From positions 1 through 13,083 of the forward strand of contig JAKALH010000032.1 in the NCBI GenBank assembly GCA_021813225.1: a DNA stretch of 13,083 nt. The letters are read 5' to 3'. The notes beneath the pieces are model-generated. The model searched no databases, was not told the DNA's origin, and was given only the letters and a program-made list of their open reading frames with translations. This document shows, in pieces, positions 5,608-13,083 of this stretch (its first letter is position 1; the number at the start of each line of letters is the position of its first letter). The DNA is from Chloroflexota bacterium. Lineage in GTDB: Bacteria; Chloroflexota; Anaerolineae; J036; Brachytrichaceae. The position numbers and the translations under genes were made by a program.

Positions 5608-6885
5608 TCAATTCTCGATCTCCTCCAGCCTGCCCTGGATGCGGCGGATGCGGCCTGCCACGGCCGCCAGCGCCGATCTGACATCCTTCAGACCGCTGCC
5701 GGTCATCTGCAGAACAACTTCATCGCCGGGAGCGATGGCGCCGAGCTGGCGCGCCTTCGCCAGGCCGACACAGGCCGCGGCGCTGGCCGGCTCTACGAAG
5801 ATGCCTGTGTCGCGCGCCAGAATACCCATCGCATCCAACATCTCTTCATCGGACGCCTCGACGAATATACCGCCCGTCTCACGCACGGCGCGCAGCGCCA
5901 TGACGCCGTCGCGCGGCAGATCGACGCTGATGCCGCTGGCAATGGTGCTCGACGGCATCGTCTGCAGGCGTTCACCGCCCGACTGCCACGCCTTGTAGAG
6001 CGCCGGTGCCAGTGACGCGGTAACGCCTACGAAGCGTGGCACTTGCGAAGTCCATCCCAGAGCGTACAGGTCTTTGAAGCCCTTGTGCAGGCCGCTGATG
6101 ATGTTGCCGTCGCCCACCGGCACGACGACGACATCCGGCGCGCGGAAAGCCGCCGGCGTTTCCGCTCGTTTGCCCTCACCCTCACCCGCCGCCAATTGTT
6201 CGCAGATTTCATAGGCGGCGGTCTTTTTGCCTTCGCGGGTCCAGGCATTCACGCCCGTGTTGCGGTTGTACCAGCCGAATGCCCGGCTGGCCTGCATCGC
6301 CAGCTCGAAAGCGTCATCGTAACTGCCTTCGACCGCATATACGCGCGCGCCGTGTATGAGAATCTGCGCCAGCTTACCTTCCGGGGTGCTCTGCGGAACG
6401 AAGATCACCATGCGAAGGGCCGTGCCGGAACACAGTGTGACCAGCGACGAGGCTGCGTTGCCCGTCGAAGCGGCGCAGATGATGGGAGCGCCCAGTTCCT
6501 GCGCGCGCGCAATCACCATCGAACTCGCGCGGTCTTTGAACGAACTGCTCGGCAGGCGGGTGTCGTCTTTCAGCCAGATCGTGCGCACGCCCAGGGTGCT
6601 TTCGAGCCGCGGCGCACGATACAGCGGAGACCAGCCGAATGACGCCAGCGGAGTGGGCAACGTCCGGTCTGCCGGGATGGCAGGCAGCAGCGGGGCGTAA
6701 TGCCATACCGACCGGTCCGGCGACGCGGCAATCAGGCGCGGGTCGATATCGCGTGAGATGGCCGCGTAATCATAGACTGCGTCCAGGTTGCCGCCGTCCG
6801 CCGGGCAGGTACAGGTGCGCGCATCGCCGATGCCATAGAGCGCCCCGCACAGCGTGCAGCGCAGACCGGACAGGTATGCGTTCAC
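5608..6885 (-). CDS. thrC: Threonine synthase (PLP-dependent, fold type II)
   Basis: 425 residues from GTG 6885. A rubredoxin-like Cys cluster opens the protein (C10, C13, C25, C27), as in many class II threonine synthases, though CPADGG replaces the usual CPxCGG. The PLP domain follows: WLKDDTRLPSSSFKDR with Schiff-base Lys at 117, STGNAASSL at about 140-148, the glycine-rich VVPVGDGNIISG phosphate cup, and a C-terminal MTGSG loop. The enzyme converts O-phosphohomoserine to threonine in the cytoplasm. The SSSFKDR segment differs from the common TGSFKDR, so a related PLP lyase activity cannot be fully excluded. The frame can also start at TTG 6900, which overlaps the pfk stop (TTGA); GTG 6885 is preferred because GAGAG lies 8 nt upstream. 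Either choice implies coupling to pfk. Confidence 0.85.
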   Translation of the reverse strand: MNAYLSGLRCTLCGALYGIGDARTCTCPADGGNLDAVYDYAAISRDIDPRLIAASPDRSVWHYAPLLPAIPADRTLPTPLASFGWSPLYRAPRLESTLGVRTIWLKDDTRLPSSSFKDRASSMVIARAQELGAPIICAASTGNAASSLVTLCSGTALRMVIFVPQSTPEGKLAQILIHGARVYAVEGSYDDAFELAMQASRAFGWYNRNTGVNAWTREGKKTAAYEICEQLAAGEGEGKRAETPAAFRAPDVVVVPVGDGNIISGLHKGFKDLYALGWTSQVPRFVGVTASLAPALYKAWQSGGERLQTMPSSTIASGISVDLPRDGVMALRAVRETGGIFVEASDEEMLDAMGILARDTGIFVEPASAAACVGLAKARQLGAIAPGDEVVLQMTGSGLKDVRSALAAVAGRIRRIQGRLEEIEN

Positions 6886-6896
6886 AGCGGCATCTC

Positions 6897-8018
6897 TCAA
6901 TCGCCCAGGCAGGTGCCCACGCGGCGCGCCGTGCCAACCCAGTGATGGTCGGGCGGCACATACTTGAGTTTGCCGGCCACCTGTTCCAGCGGCACAGTGG
7001 CGGTCGAATCGCCTGCAGCGGCCACCATCACGCCATAGACCCCCTGCTCGATCAGATCGGCACAGGCTGTGCCCAGGCGCGTCGCCAGCAGGCGGTCGGC
7101 TGCCGACGGCGTGCCGCCCCGCTGCAGGTAACCCAGGATAGTCACGCGCGATTCCAGGCCGGTCAATTGCTCCAACTGAGCCGCCAGGCGCAGGGTGTTG
7201 CCGGCATGTTGCAGTTCGATCTGTTCGAGAGCCGCTTCGGTTTTCTGCTTTGCGGCTTTGGATTTCGCATGGGCGATCCCGTCGGCGGCTTCCTTGCGCG
7301 CCGCGGCTTCCTGCTTCGATATCGCCCCTTCCGCCACAGCAACAATGCTGAAGCGTTTGCCGCTGGCGCTGCGGCGCCGTATCGCTTCGGCGACCAGGTC
7401 GACATCATAGGGAATCTCCGGTATCAGGATAACATCCGCGCCGCCGGCCAGTCCGGCGCCCAGCGCCAGCCAGCCCACTTTGTTGCCCATAATTTCGACG
7501 ACTACGATGCGGTGATGGCTGTGCGCTGTGCTGTGCAGACGGTCGATCGCCTCGGTCGCCACATTCAGGGCCGTGTCGAACCCGAAGGTCGAATCGGTAA
7601 AAGGGACATCGTTGTCGATTGTCTTGGGCAGCGTGATGACATTGATGCCCTTCTGCATCACGCGATAGGCATTCTTGGCTGTGCCGCCCCCGCCCAGGCA
7701 CACCAGCACATCCAGGTTGTGTTTGTGATAGTTCTCCACCATCACATCGGTCATGTCCATCAGCTTGCCGCCGACGGGCATGCGATGGGGTTTATCGCGG
7801 CTGGTTCCCAGGATGGTGCCGCCTACCGTCAGGATCCCCGACAAGGCGGAACTATCCAGCTCCATGGTGCGGTTTTCCATGAAACCGCGGAAGCCATCGC
7901 GAAAGCCGATAACCTGCATGCCATAGTAGCTGAGCGCCGCTTTGCCTACCCCGCGGATGGCCGCATTCAAGCCCGGACTGTCGCCGCCTGACGTCAGGAT
8001 GCCGATCGTCTTCGCCAT
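6897..8018 (-). CDS. pfkA: 6-phosphofructokinase (clostridial-type PFKA family)
   Basis: 373 residues. ILTSGGDSPGLNAAIRG at 7-23 is the nucleotide/PPi-binding start. CLGGGGTAKNA at 107-117 replaces the E. coli GGDGS, and PKTIDND at 131-137 holds the catalytic Asp (D135 by alignment to E. coli D127). EIMGNKVGWLA at 175-185 and IPEIPYD at 199-205 line the sugar site. An Ala/Lys-rich helical insert (about 234-270) is typical of this subgroup. The enzyme phosphorylates fructose 6-phosphate in glycolysis. Lys in PKTIDND is a mark of PPi-dependent enzymes, yet Gly at the E. coli G104 position fits ATP, so the donor is unclear. ATG 8018 has GGAGGG at 9 nt; the longer open frame to 8342 is antisense-phase noise inside the SDR gene. 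Confidence 0.93.
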   Translation of the reverse strand: MAKTIGILTSGGDSPGLNAAIRGVGKAALSYYGMQVIGFRDGFRGFMENRTMELDSSALSGILTVGGTILGTSRDKPHRMPVGGKLMDMTDVMVENYHKHNLDVLVCLGGGGTAKNAYRVMQKGINVITLPKTIDNDVPFTDSTFGFDTALNVATEAIDRLHSTAHSHHRIVVVEIMGNKVGWLALGAGLAGGADVILIPEIPYDVDLVAEAIRRRSASGKRFSIVAVAEGAISKQEAAARKEAADGIAHAKSKAAKQKTEAALEQIELQHAGNTLRLAAQLEQLTGLESRVTILGYLQRGGTPSAADRLLATRLGTACADLIEQGVYGVMVAAAGDSTATVPLEQVAGKLKYVPPDHHWVGTARRVGTCLGD

Positions 8019-8027
8019 AACAGATAT

Positions 8028-8048
8028 CCCTCCAGAAATGCGATTGTA
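8028..8048 (-). promoter_or_regulatory. Candidate -10 box and ribosome-binding site upstream of pfkA
   Basis: The minus strand carries TACAAT (8043-8048), a good -10 box, and then GGAGGG (8028-8033) 9 nt before ATG 8018. A start about 7-8 nt after the box would give a leader of roughly 17 nt that just includes the Shine-Dalgarno. No -35 element is evident. The 100-bp gap to the SDR gene is one of the larger in this run, so an internal promoter here is plausible. Confidence 0.4.
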
Positions 8049-8118
8049 GTGCAGGGGTTCAACTTTTACGCCGACCGTTGCCGGGCAGATAACCGGAGAT
8101 CGTATCGCGGCGAGGCTG

Positions 8119-8943
8119 TCACAGGTTGGCCGTCTCGCCGGGCATACCGGGATGCGAACCGCCGGCGTTCTTGGCCAGGTTGCCGCCATCCATCGGCAGG
8201 ACGATCCCGGTGACCCAGGATGAGGCGTCGGATGCCAGAAAAATGGCGGGACCGACGATATCCTCAGAGCGGCCCAGCCGGCCCATCGGAATGCCGCGCA
8301 GGAAAGTGGCGCGCAGGATGGGATCAACGCGCATGCGCTCATTCAGTTTGTTGTTGTCGTTGGGCACCTGCGCGGGCAGGATGACATTGGCGCGCACACC
8401 GCGTCCGCTCCACTCCGTGCTGAGTTCACGCGTCATCTCCACGATGGCTGCCATGCCCATGCCATAGGCGATGTGCCCGCGCCCCAGCGCCGTGACGCCG
8501 GCGATGGAACCGATGTTGATGATGCTGCCTCTGCCCTGCGCCAGCATGCGCCGGCCGGCTTCCTGGCAGCAATAAAACTTGCCGATGCCGAGAGATTTCA
8601 GGGTGCGCTCCAGGTCGTCCAGCGAGAGGTCTTCGGGCTTTGTTGTCCAGGCCGGCCCGGCGCAGGTGACCAGCACGTCGATGCGCCCGTACTCCTGATC
8701 GAGCCGCTCGAAGATCGCGCGGATGGACTGCGGGTCGGTGATATCGCCGACGGCGGGCGCCACGCGGTGCCCGATCGGGCGCACCTTCTCTTCCGTCGCG
8801 CGCAGCGTCTCCGCATTGATATCCGTAATCAACAGGTCGGCGCCGGCCTCGGCAAAGCCCTTCGAGATGGCGCCGCCGAAACCGCCCCCCGCGCCGGTCA
8901 CAAGCGCGACTCTGCCGCTCAGGTCGAACAAGGGATGTGACAT
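8119..8943 (-). CDS. Atypical short-chain dehydrogenase/reductase (SDR) lacking the catalytic Lys
   Basis: 274 residues, the classical SDR length. Rossmann motif TGAGGGFG is at 17-24 and D41 at the end of strand 2 favours NAD(H). The catalytic Ser (S146 in NIGSIAG) and Tyr (Y160) are present. The YxxxK motif, however, reads YGMGM, so the Lys is Met164. The usual Asn of the tetrad (VNLxGxF) reads SLGIGKF, with Leu118, and NNAG reads TCAG (93-96). The C-terminus has the family's LPMDGGNLAKNAGG. Reduced, altered or absent oxidoreductase activity is expected; the substrate is unknown. ATG 8943 has AGAGG at 6 nt. It begins 16 bp after the stop of the giant membrane protein and is probably cotranscribed with it. 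Confidence 0.9.
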   Translation of the reverse strand: MSHPLFDLSGRVALVTGAGGGFGGAISKGFAEAGADLLITDINAETLRATEEKVRPIGHRVAPAVGDITDPQSIRAIFERLDQEYGRIDVLVTCAGPAWTTKPEDLSLDDLERTLKSLGIGKFYCCQEAGRRMLAQGRGSIINIGSIAGVTALGRGHIAYGMGMAAIVEMTRELSTEWSGRGVRANVILPAQVPNDNNKLNERMRVDPILRATFLRGIPMGRLGRSEDIVGPAIFLASDASSWVTGIVLPMDGGNLAKNAGGSHPGMPGETANL

Positions 8944-8959
8944 GGAATACCTCTACAGC

Positions 8960-11900
8960 TCAGCGGCCCGCGGACGCCGGCGATCTGTGTGAGGTATTGT
9001 AATGTGATGCGTTCATCCAGCCGGCCCACAGCCCCAGCGCCAGCCACAGAGCGGCGCGCCCCGGGGCCAGCGTCCACAGATAGTGGTCGAACAGCGCCAT
9101 GACCAGCATGCCGATGAGCAGCGCCGCGGCAACCGCTGCGCCGGGGCTGTCCGGCGCGCGCAGGATCCCTGCGGCGACTGATGCCAGAATGACCGCCAGA
9201 ATGAGCGCACCGGGCAGGCCCAGCTCCGCCGCGATCAGCAACAGCGCATTGTGCTCCGGCTCGATGGCATACGTGCCCGGCGCCTGATCCGCCAGCGCAA
9301 TGGCGTAGTTGCCGATGCCAACGCCCTGAACGGGATGCGCGCGTATCATGATTAGCGCCTGCTCGGTCATCCAGTTGCGCACCTGAATGGACTGGTTTTC
9401 GGTCGGCACCTCAAGGCCAATGACGCGCGTCGCCATCAGGCGGCTGAGCGGCACGGCCACGACGATGGCCCCGACGGCGGCCAAAGCCAGCAGAGCCGGC
9501 AGGCGCGCGCGGGCAAATCGGCGATGTTGAAAAGCCAGCACACAGGCTGCCGCCGCGCCGCCCAGGGCAGCGGAACGGGAGAATGTCAGCCCCAGCAGCA
9601 CGACCCCGCCCATCAGCACGGGAGCGGCCAGCCAGCGCCAGCGCCCGCCCGCCAGAAACCACAGGGCGGGGCCAGCCAGAAAGACGAGCGCCAGCCCGCC
9701 GAGTATATTGGGGTGCGGTGTCGTGCCGTAGGCGCGCAACCAGCGTGTTCCGTCCGCCAGTTGCACGACGCTGGCGCCCAGCATAGCCGCATTGACCTCG
9801 CCGGGCCATTTCAGATGCAGCGGGTTAAGGAACGCGGTCGACTGCACGGCAAACTCCGCGCCGCCTGCCAGAACCTGCAGCAGCAGCGCCGCCGATGCGC
9901 CCAGCGCATATACCTTCCACGGGACCGGATGGTCTTTCAATGAGCAGTAGAAACCAAACAACAGCCACAGGTGCGTTGCGACATAGAGCGCCACACGGGT
10001 ATCGTGCGCCCACAGCACGCTGAGCGACGCCAGCAGGCACAACGCCAGCAGACCGCGTGTCAGCCACGCGATCGCCGGCGCGCTGCGCCGGACAACATCG
10101 CGGTCTTGACCGATCAGGCGCGCCAGCACCCACGCGGCTACCGCTGCGCCAATCAGCACGTCGCTGGCGAACAGGAGAGCATCGGTGTAGGTGAAGTAGA
10201 TGCGCGTGTAGCCGTTCACGGCCAGTGTCAGATATACCCACACGCATAAACCGACCGGCAGCAGGCCGACAGCCGCCGTATGCACGCCCAGCAGCGCCCG
10301 CCGGGTCTGTTCGCGCGCGGCATATCCGGCTGCCAGCACCGCCGCGACAGCCAGCGCCGCCAGCGGCAGGAAATGCCATGAAAATGCCTGCAAGGGATCA
10401 TCGGGCGGCGGGGGCAGGTCGGGCGGGCGAACCGCACGCGGGTCTTCCCACACCGCAACGCCATCCGACAGCACCGTGACAGGCTGCCAGCCGTGCCGTT
10501 GCAGGACGCTGACATACTCCCTGCGGTTGACAAAGCCCCAGCGCACACCGTGCGACGCCGAACGATCGAGAATCGGATCCAGTGCGCTCAGGCCTTTATC
10601 GGTCCACAGTATCGTATCGATCTGGCCGATGCCGCTGCGGCGCAGCTCCGGCAGCGTGCGCGCCGTATGATAACTGCCGTCGATCGTGGCGGCGCTGGTG
10701 AGGAGTGAGAGCGAAGCATACTGATCGCCGAAGCCGAAGGTGAGATATCGCCACTGCGCATGGTCGCCGGCATTCAGAAACGCCGCGACAGGACGCATAT
10801 CGACCTGCGGCGGTTGCGTCGGCAGCACATCGGGCGCCAGCGCCGTCAGAAAAAACGGGAGCGCCAGCAGCGCGAATGCGGTGGCTCTCACGCCGCGGCG
10901 CATCGGAGCAATCTGCTGCGCCAGCCGGGCTGCGATACCAGTCGCAACCGGATGACCCGCTGCTTCAGCCTCAAGCGCGGTCATGCGAGACAGCGGTATG
11001 ACGCGGTCGACATACCAGCGGCGCGCATCCACGGCAAACTGGCCGGCAAATACCAGCATGAAAAGCGATGCCCAGAACGCGAAGCGGTCATAGGTCAGCC
11101 ATTCCCAGCGTGCGCCAAACAGCAACCGCGGCAGGGGGGTTGTGCCACCCAACCCCAGCACGAACAGCACGGCGAAGGCGGCGGCGGCCCCCGCCAGCGT
11201 CGTCCGCGCAGCGGCGATCCGCCGAACCTGCAACAGGTGGCGGGCAACATAGGGAATCAACAGAAGAAACAGGCCGTACATTGGAAAGAAAAACATGAAC
11301 AGAGCGGCGGGGTCAGCCAGGAAATTGTGCCTGGAAAGATGGTCGATCGGCGTCTGCATGGTCTGCCCCGCACCCCACAGCCAGAACGGCCAGATGACCA
11401 GCAGACCGGCTGCCGTCATGCATGCAACAATGGCTGCCAGACGGGCGACCAGCAGATGCGGCGCCACCTGTCTCCTCGTCAGCAGATGAACACTTACTGC
11501 CAGCAGACCAAAAGGGAGAAACAGCAGGGTAGCGTGATGGGCAGCCAGGACGACAGCGGTCAGGCTGACCGCCAATGCGCCGGACAGCCTGTCGCCGCAG
11601 CGCAGATAGGCTGCCAGCGCCGCGCACGCCAGCAGGGCGAATACCGCGCCGACCAGCGTAGGCAACTGGCCGAAGGTATATGCCGTGAGGTATACGGACG
11701 GTAACATTGCCGCTGCGAGTGCAGCATACCCGGCGGCGTCGGGTTCGCAGAAGACACGCGCAAAGGCATACGCCGCGAGCGGCAGGGCTGTCATGGTCGC
11801 CAGCAGCACGACGGCGAATGCGGCGTCGACGCCGGTGACCTGCGCAATCAGCGCCATCACCTGATGTACCAGCGGGGGATACGAGACGACCGTAAACCCC

Positions 11901-12064
11901 GCGTACCAGCGCGGTTCCCACAGCGTCCCCCACTGCCGCAGATAGTGGTCCGCGAAGAACATGTGCGTATAGGCGTCGTAGCTCTGCCGGTAGCGCGCGG
12001 TGAGGATGAGCGCGGCATGACAGCCAAACGCCAGTGCAACGGCCAGGCGCAACCGCGCAGTCAC
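8960..12064 (-). CDS. Fusion membrane protein: GT-C/PTPS-related-like module plus O-antigen ligase (Wzy/WaaL-like) module
   Basis: 1034 residues from GTG 12064. The N-terminal half (about 1-411) is polytopic; after helix 1 it has YDAYTHMFFADHYLRQWG with acidic D30 and D39, then EPRWYAGF and SYPPLVH. This is the first-loop acidic pattern of GT-C glycosyltransferases and '6-pyruvoyl-tetrahydropterin synthase-related' membrane proteins. A hydrophilic domain (about 412-545) and a Pro-rich linker (PPDLPPPPDD, about 547-556) follow. The C-terminal half (about 560-1017) is a second polytopic unit with TPHPNILGG (782-790), TFSRSA (827-832), HPVQGVGIGN (910-919) and PEHN (936-939), the marks of the Wzy_C/O-antigen-ligase family. 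It probably transfers lipid-linked glycan on the outer membrane face. The start overlaps the previous stop (GTGA) and has GGAG 8 nt upstream. Acceptor and donor are unknown. Confidence 0.88.
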   Translation of the reverse strand: MTARLRLAVALAFGCHAALILTARYRQSYDAYTHMFFADHYLRQWGTLWEPRWYAGFTVVSYPPLVHQVMALIAQVTGVDAAFAVVLLATMTALPLAAYAFARVFCEPDAAGYAALAAAMLPSVYLTAYTFGQLPTLVGAVFALLACAALAAYLRCGDRLSGALAVSLTAVVLAAHHATLLFLPFGLLAVSVHLLTRRQVAPHLLVARLAAIVACMTAAGLLVIWPFWLWGAGQTMQTPIDHLSRHNFLADPAALFMFFFPMYGLFLLLIPYVARHLLQVRRIAAARTTLAGAAAAFAVLFVLGLGGTTPLPRLLFGARWEWLTYDRFAFWASLFMLVFAGQFAVDARRWYVDRVIPLSRMTALEAEAAGHPVATGIAARLAQQIAPMRRGVRATAFALLALPFFLTALAPDVLPTQPPQVDMRPVAAFLNAGDHAQWRYLTFGFGDQYASLSLLTSAATIDGSYHTARTLPELRRSGIGQIDTILWTDKGLSALDPILDRSASHGVRWGFVNRREYVSVLQRHGWQPVTVLSDGVAVWEDPRAVRPPDLPPPPDDPLQAFSWHFLPLAALAVAAVLAAGYAAREQTRRALLGVHTAAVGLLPVGLCVWVYLTLAVNGYTRIYFTYTDALLFASDVLIGAAVAAWVLARLIGQDRDVVRRSAPAIAWLTRGLLALCLLASLSVLWAHDTRVALYVATHLWLLFGFYCSLKDHPVPWKVYALGASAALLLQVLAGGAEFAVQSTAFLNPLHLKWPGEVNAAMLGASVVQLADGTRWLRAYGTTPHPNILGGLALVFLAGPALWFLAGGRWRWLAAPVLMGGVVLLGLTFSRSAALGGAAAACVLAFQHRRFARARLPALLALAAVGAIVVAVPLSRLMATRVIGLEVPTENQSIQVRNWMTEQALIMIRAHPVQGVGIGNYAIALADQAPGTYAIEPEHNALLLIAAELGLPGALILAVILASVAAGILRAPDSPGAAVAAALLIGMLVMALFDHYLWTLAPGRAALWLALGLWAGWMNASHYNTSHRSPASAGR

Positions 12065-13083
12065 CAGACCGTCTCCGCCGTCATGTCGTGCGGAACGGAG
12101 AGGCGGTGAAGGGTGCAACGAGTCTGCAGCGCCAGGTTGAACGCGTGCAGGTATGAGCGGCAGGTGTTATCGGGTTGCAGACGGCGGATGGCCTGCTGGT
12201 TCCAGCGCACCTGCTGCGCGCGGTGCTTGGGTTGGCACAGAATTCGATCAAGCACAGCGGCCAGAGCCGGCGCATCGCCGCTGGAGAAGAACTCCGCCTG
12301 CAGCCCCGCGTCGGCAACTGTGGCGCGCAACTCCGGAAGGTCGGACAACACGACGGCTCTGCCGCGCATCACGGCCTGAAACAAGACGCTTGAGGCGCCG
12401 GTTGCCGCGACGTAGGGCACCACGACGACCTGAGTCTGCTTGAAGATTTCCTGAACGCGCGCTTCAGGCACATAGCCCAGCCAGCGCACGCCTGTCACAT
12501 CGCGAAACTGCTGCTGCACGCGCGTGGCGTAGCCGGGAAAACGCGGATGTTCGGCGCCGGCGACGGTCAGCCTGACGTCGGGGCGGCGTTGCTGCAGTAT
12601 CCGATACGCCTGCAACAGCACTTCCAGGCCTCGAAAGGGCGCCGGCATGGTGAAGTACAGCAGGCCAGGCTCAGGCGGTTCGTCCTGCCATTGCGGTTCG
12701 CCATAGACGCCGATGGGGATATGCAGGTAGCGCCGCCCCGGCCAATGCGCCGAAAGCCAGTCCGCATAACGCGCGAGTGTGACACAGACGACATCGGCCT
12801 GAGTCATCGCCCAGGTTGCCCAGACGGCTCCCGGCGCGCTCAATCGTCCGCCCGGCGCCCTGAGCCGGCTCAAGTCGGCGAGTTGCGGGACCTCGTGCAT
12901 GGTGACGACGGTCGGCAAGCCCAGGCGCTGCGCCAGCAGCGGCGCCAGTAAACCGGACACGTTCGCCAGCGCCATACAGCCAAACGCCGTCGTCCCCAGG
13001 TTGAACCACACCAGGTCCGGGCGCAGGCGCCGCAGGCGGGCTGCAATACGCACGCCGGCGCCGGCGCGGTCTGCATCCCACAC
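12061..13083 (-). CDS. GT4-family glycosyltransferase, N-terminal part outside the window
   Basis: 340 codons are visible and the frame is open at the window edge, so the true start is upstream. The visible part is GT-B: the end of the N-terminal Rossmann domain (PDLVWFNLG, PTVVTMHEVP), then the C-terminal domain with TMPAPFRGLEVLLQAYRIL, VRWLGYVPEARVQEIF and VVVPYVAATGASSVLFQAV. The 'ATGAS' loop with Gln in place of the second Glu of the usual E-x7-E resembles a GT4 subgroup carrying SATGAS. Such retaining enzymes move a sugar from a nucleotide donor at the cytoplasmic membrane face. No membrane span is seen. Its stop overlaps the start of the fusion protein (GTGA), so the two are probably made together in assembling a surface polysaccharide. 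Donor sugar is not predictable. Confidence 0.87.
   Translation of the reverse strand: MWDADRAGAGVRIAARLRRLRPDLVWFNLGTTAFGCMALANVSGLLAPLLAQRLGLPTVVTMHEVPQLADLSRLRAPGGRLSAPGAVWATWAMTQADVVCVTLARYADWLSAHWPGRRYLHIPIGVYGEPQWQDEPPEPGLLYFTMPAPFRGLEVLLQAYRILQQRRPDVRLTVAGAEHPRFPGYATRVQQQFRDVTGVRWLGYVPEARVQEIFKQTQVVVVPYVAATGASSVLFQAVMRGRAVVLSDLPELRATVADAGLQAEFFSSGDAPALAAVLDRILCQPKHRAQQVRWNQQAIRRLQPDNTCRSYLHAFNLALQTRCTLHRLSVPHDMTAETVW
12073..12076 (-). promoter_or_regulatory. Ribosome-binding site deciding the GTG start of the fusion membrane protein
   Basis: GGAG on the minus strand lies 8 nt before GTG 12064, inside the last codons of the GT4 gene. The in-frame ATG at 12118 would overlap that gene by 58 bp and add an Arg/Pro/Gly-rich stretch with no similarity to the family. 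The GTG start puts the first membrane helix near the N-terminus, as expected. Confidence 0.6.

Noticed and set aside
6639..7991. Plus-strand open frame of 450 codons
   Set aside because: Antisense to pfkA and the start of thrC, both of which have clear family motifs. The product is low-complexity Arg/Gln/His/Gly-rich and has no ribosome-binding site of note.
8019..8342. N-terminal extension of the pfkA frame to 8342
   Set aside because: It overlaps the SDR gene on the same strand in another frame and lacks PFK similarity, while ATG 8018 has a strong GGAGGG site and begins the family motif directly.
10760..11704. Plus-strand open frame of 314 codons, very Gln/Arg-rich
   Set aside because: Complement of the membrane-spanning part of the fusion protein; Leu/Ala codons read backwards give Gln/Arg/Ser. 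No independent coding signal.
1..13083. RNA genes, CRISPR arrays, insertion sequences, phage or plasmid functions
   Set aside because: No cloverleaf-like clusters, regularly spaced repeats, transposase motifs or terminal inverted repeats were seen by eye. tmRNA was looked for near smpB and not seen.

Overview
The window is GC-rich, densely coded bacterial chromosome with mostly short intergenic gaps. Gene content suggests a Gram-positive-like or deep-branching phylum, most likely Chloroflexota. The hints are a Flp-pilin-like microprotein, a long-form hibernation factor, a clostridial/Chloroflexota-type phosphofructokinase with PKTIDND, and large GT-C/O-antigen-ligase membrane proteins. This assignment is inference from family resemblance only. 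I see no rRNA, tRNA, CRISPR array, insertion sequence or phage gene.

Layout. (1) Positions 1-2627, minus strand: a partial membrane-anchored CAP-domain protein, an MFS transporter and a coiled-coil/zinc-ribbon protein. (2) Positions 2650-5007, plus strand: a dolichol-phosphate-mannose-synthase-like glycosyltransferase, an overlapping 48-residue single-span pilin-like microprotein, a ComF-family phosphoribosyltransferase and long-form ribosome hibernation factor HPF. (3) Positions 5088-13083, minus strand. In transcription order this is a GT4 glycosyltransferase (5' end beyond the window), a ~1034-residue fusion of a GT-C-like membrane module and an O-antigen-ligase module, an atypical SDR, 6-phosphofructokinase, threonine synthase and SmpB. 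hpf and smpB converge on a GC-rich hairpin.

How the genes may work together. The GT4 gene and the giant membrane protein overlap by GTGA and look like one cell-surface glycan unit. The DPM-like synthase could supply polyprenyl-phosphate sugar for such enzymes, but that link is inference. HPF and SmpB both act on the fate of ribosomes (hibernation and rescue). PFK and threonine synthase overlap (TTGA) and are probably cotranslated.

Most noteworthy signals: a compact divergent promoter at 2627-2652, where two overlapping -10 boxes each lie exactly 7 nt before an ATG, predicting two leaderless mRNAs, with a third copy of that geometry at 464-477; an SDR that lacks the catalytic Lys and Asn; the GT-C/Wzy-type fusion; and the microprotein translationally coupled to the DPM-like synthase. 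Nothing here is clearly a wholly new system. These are the places to look.
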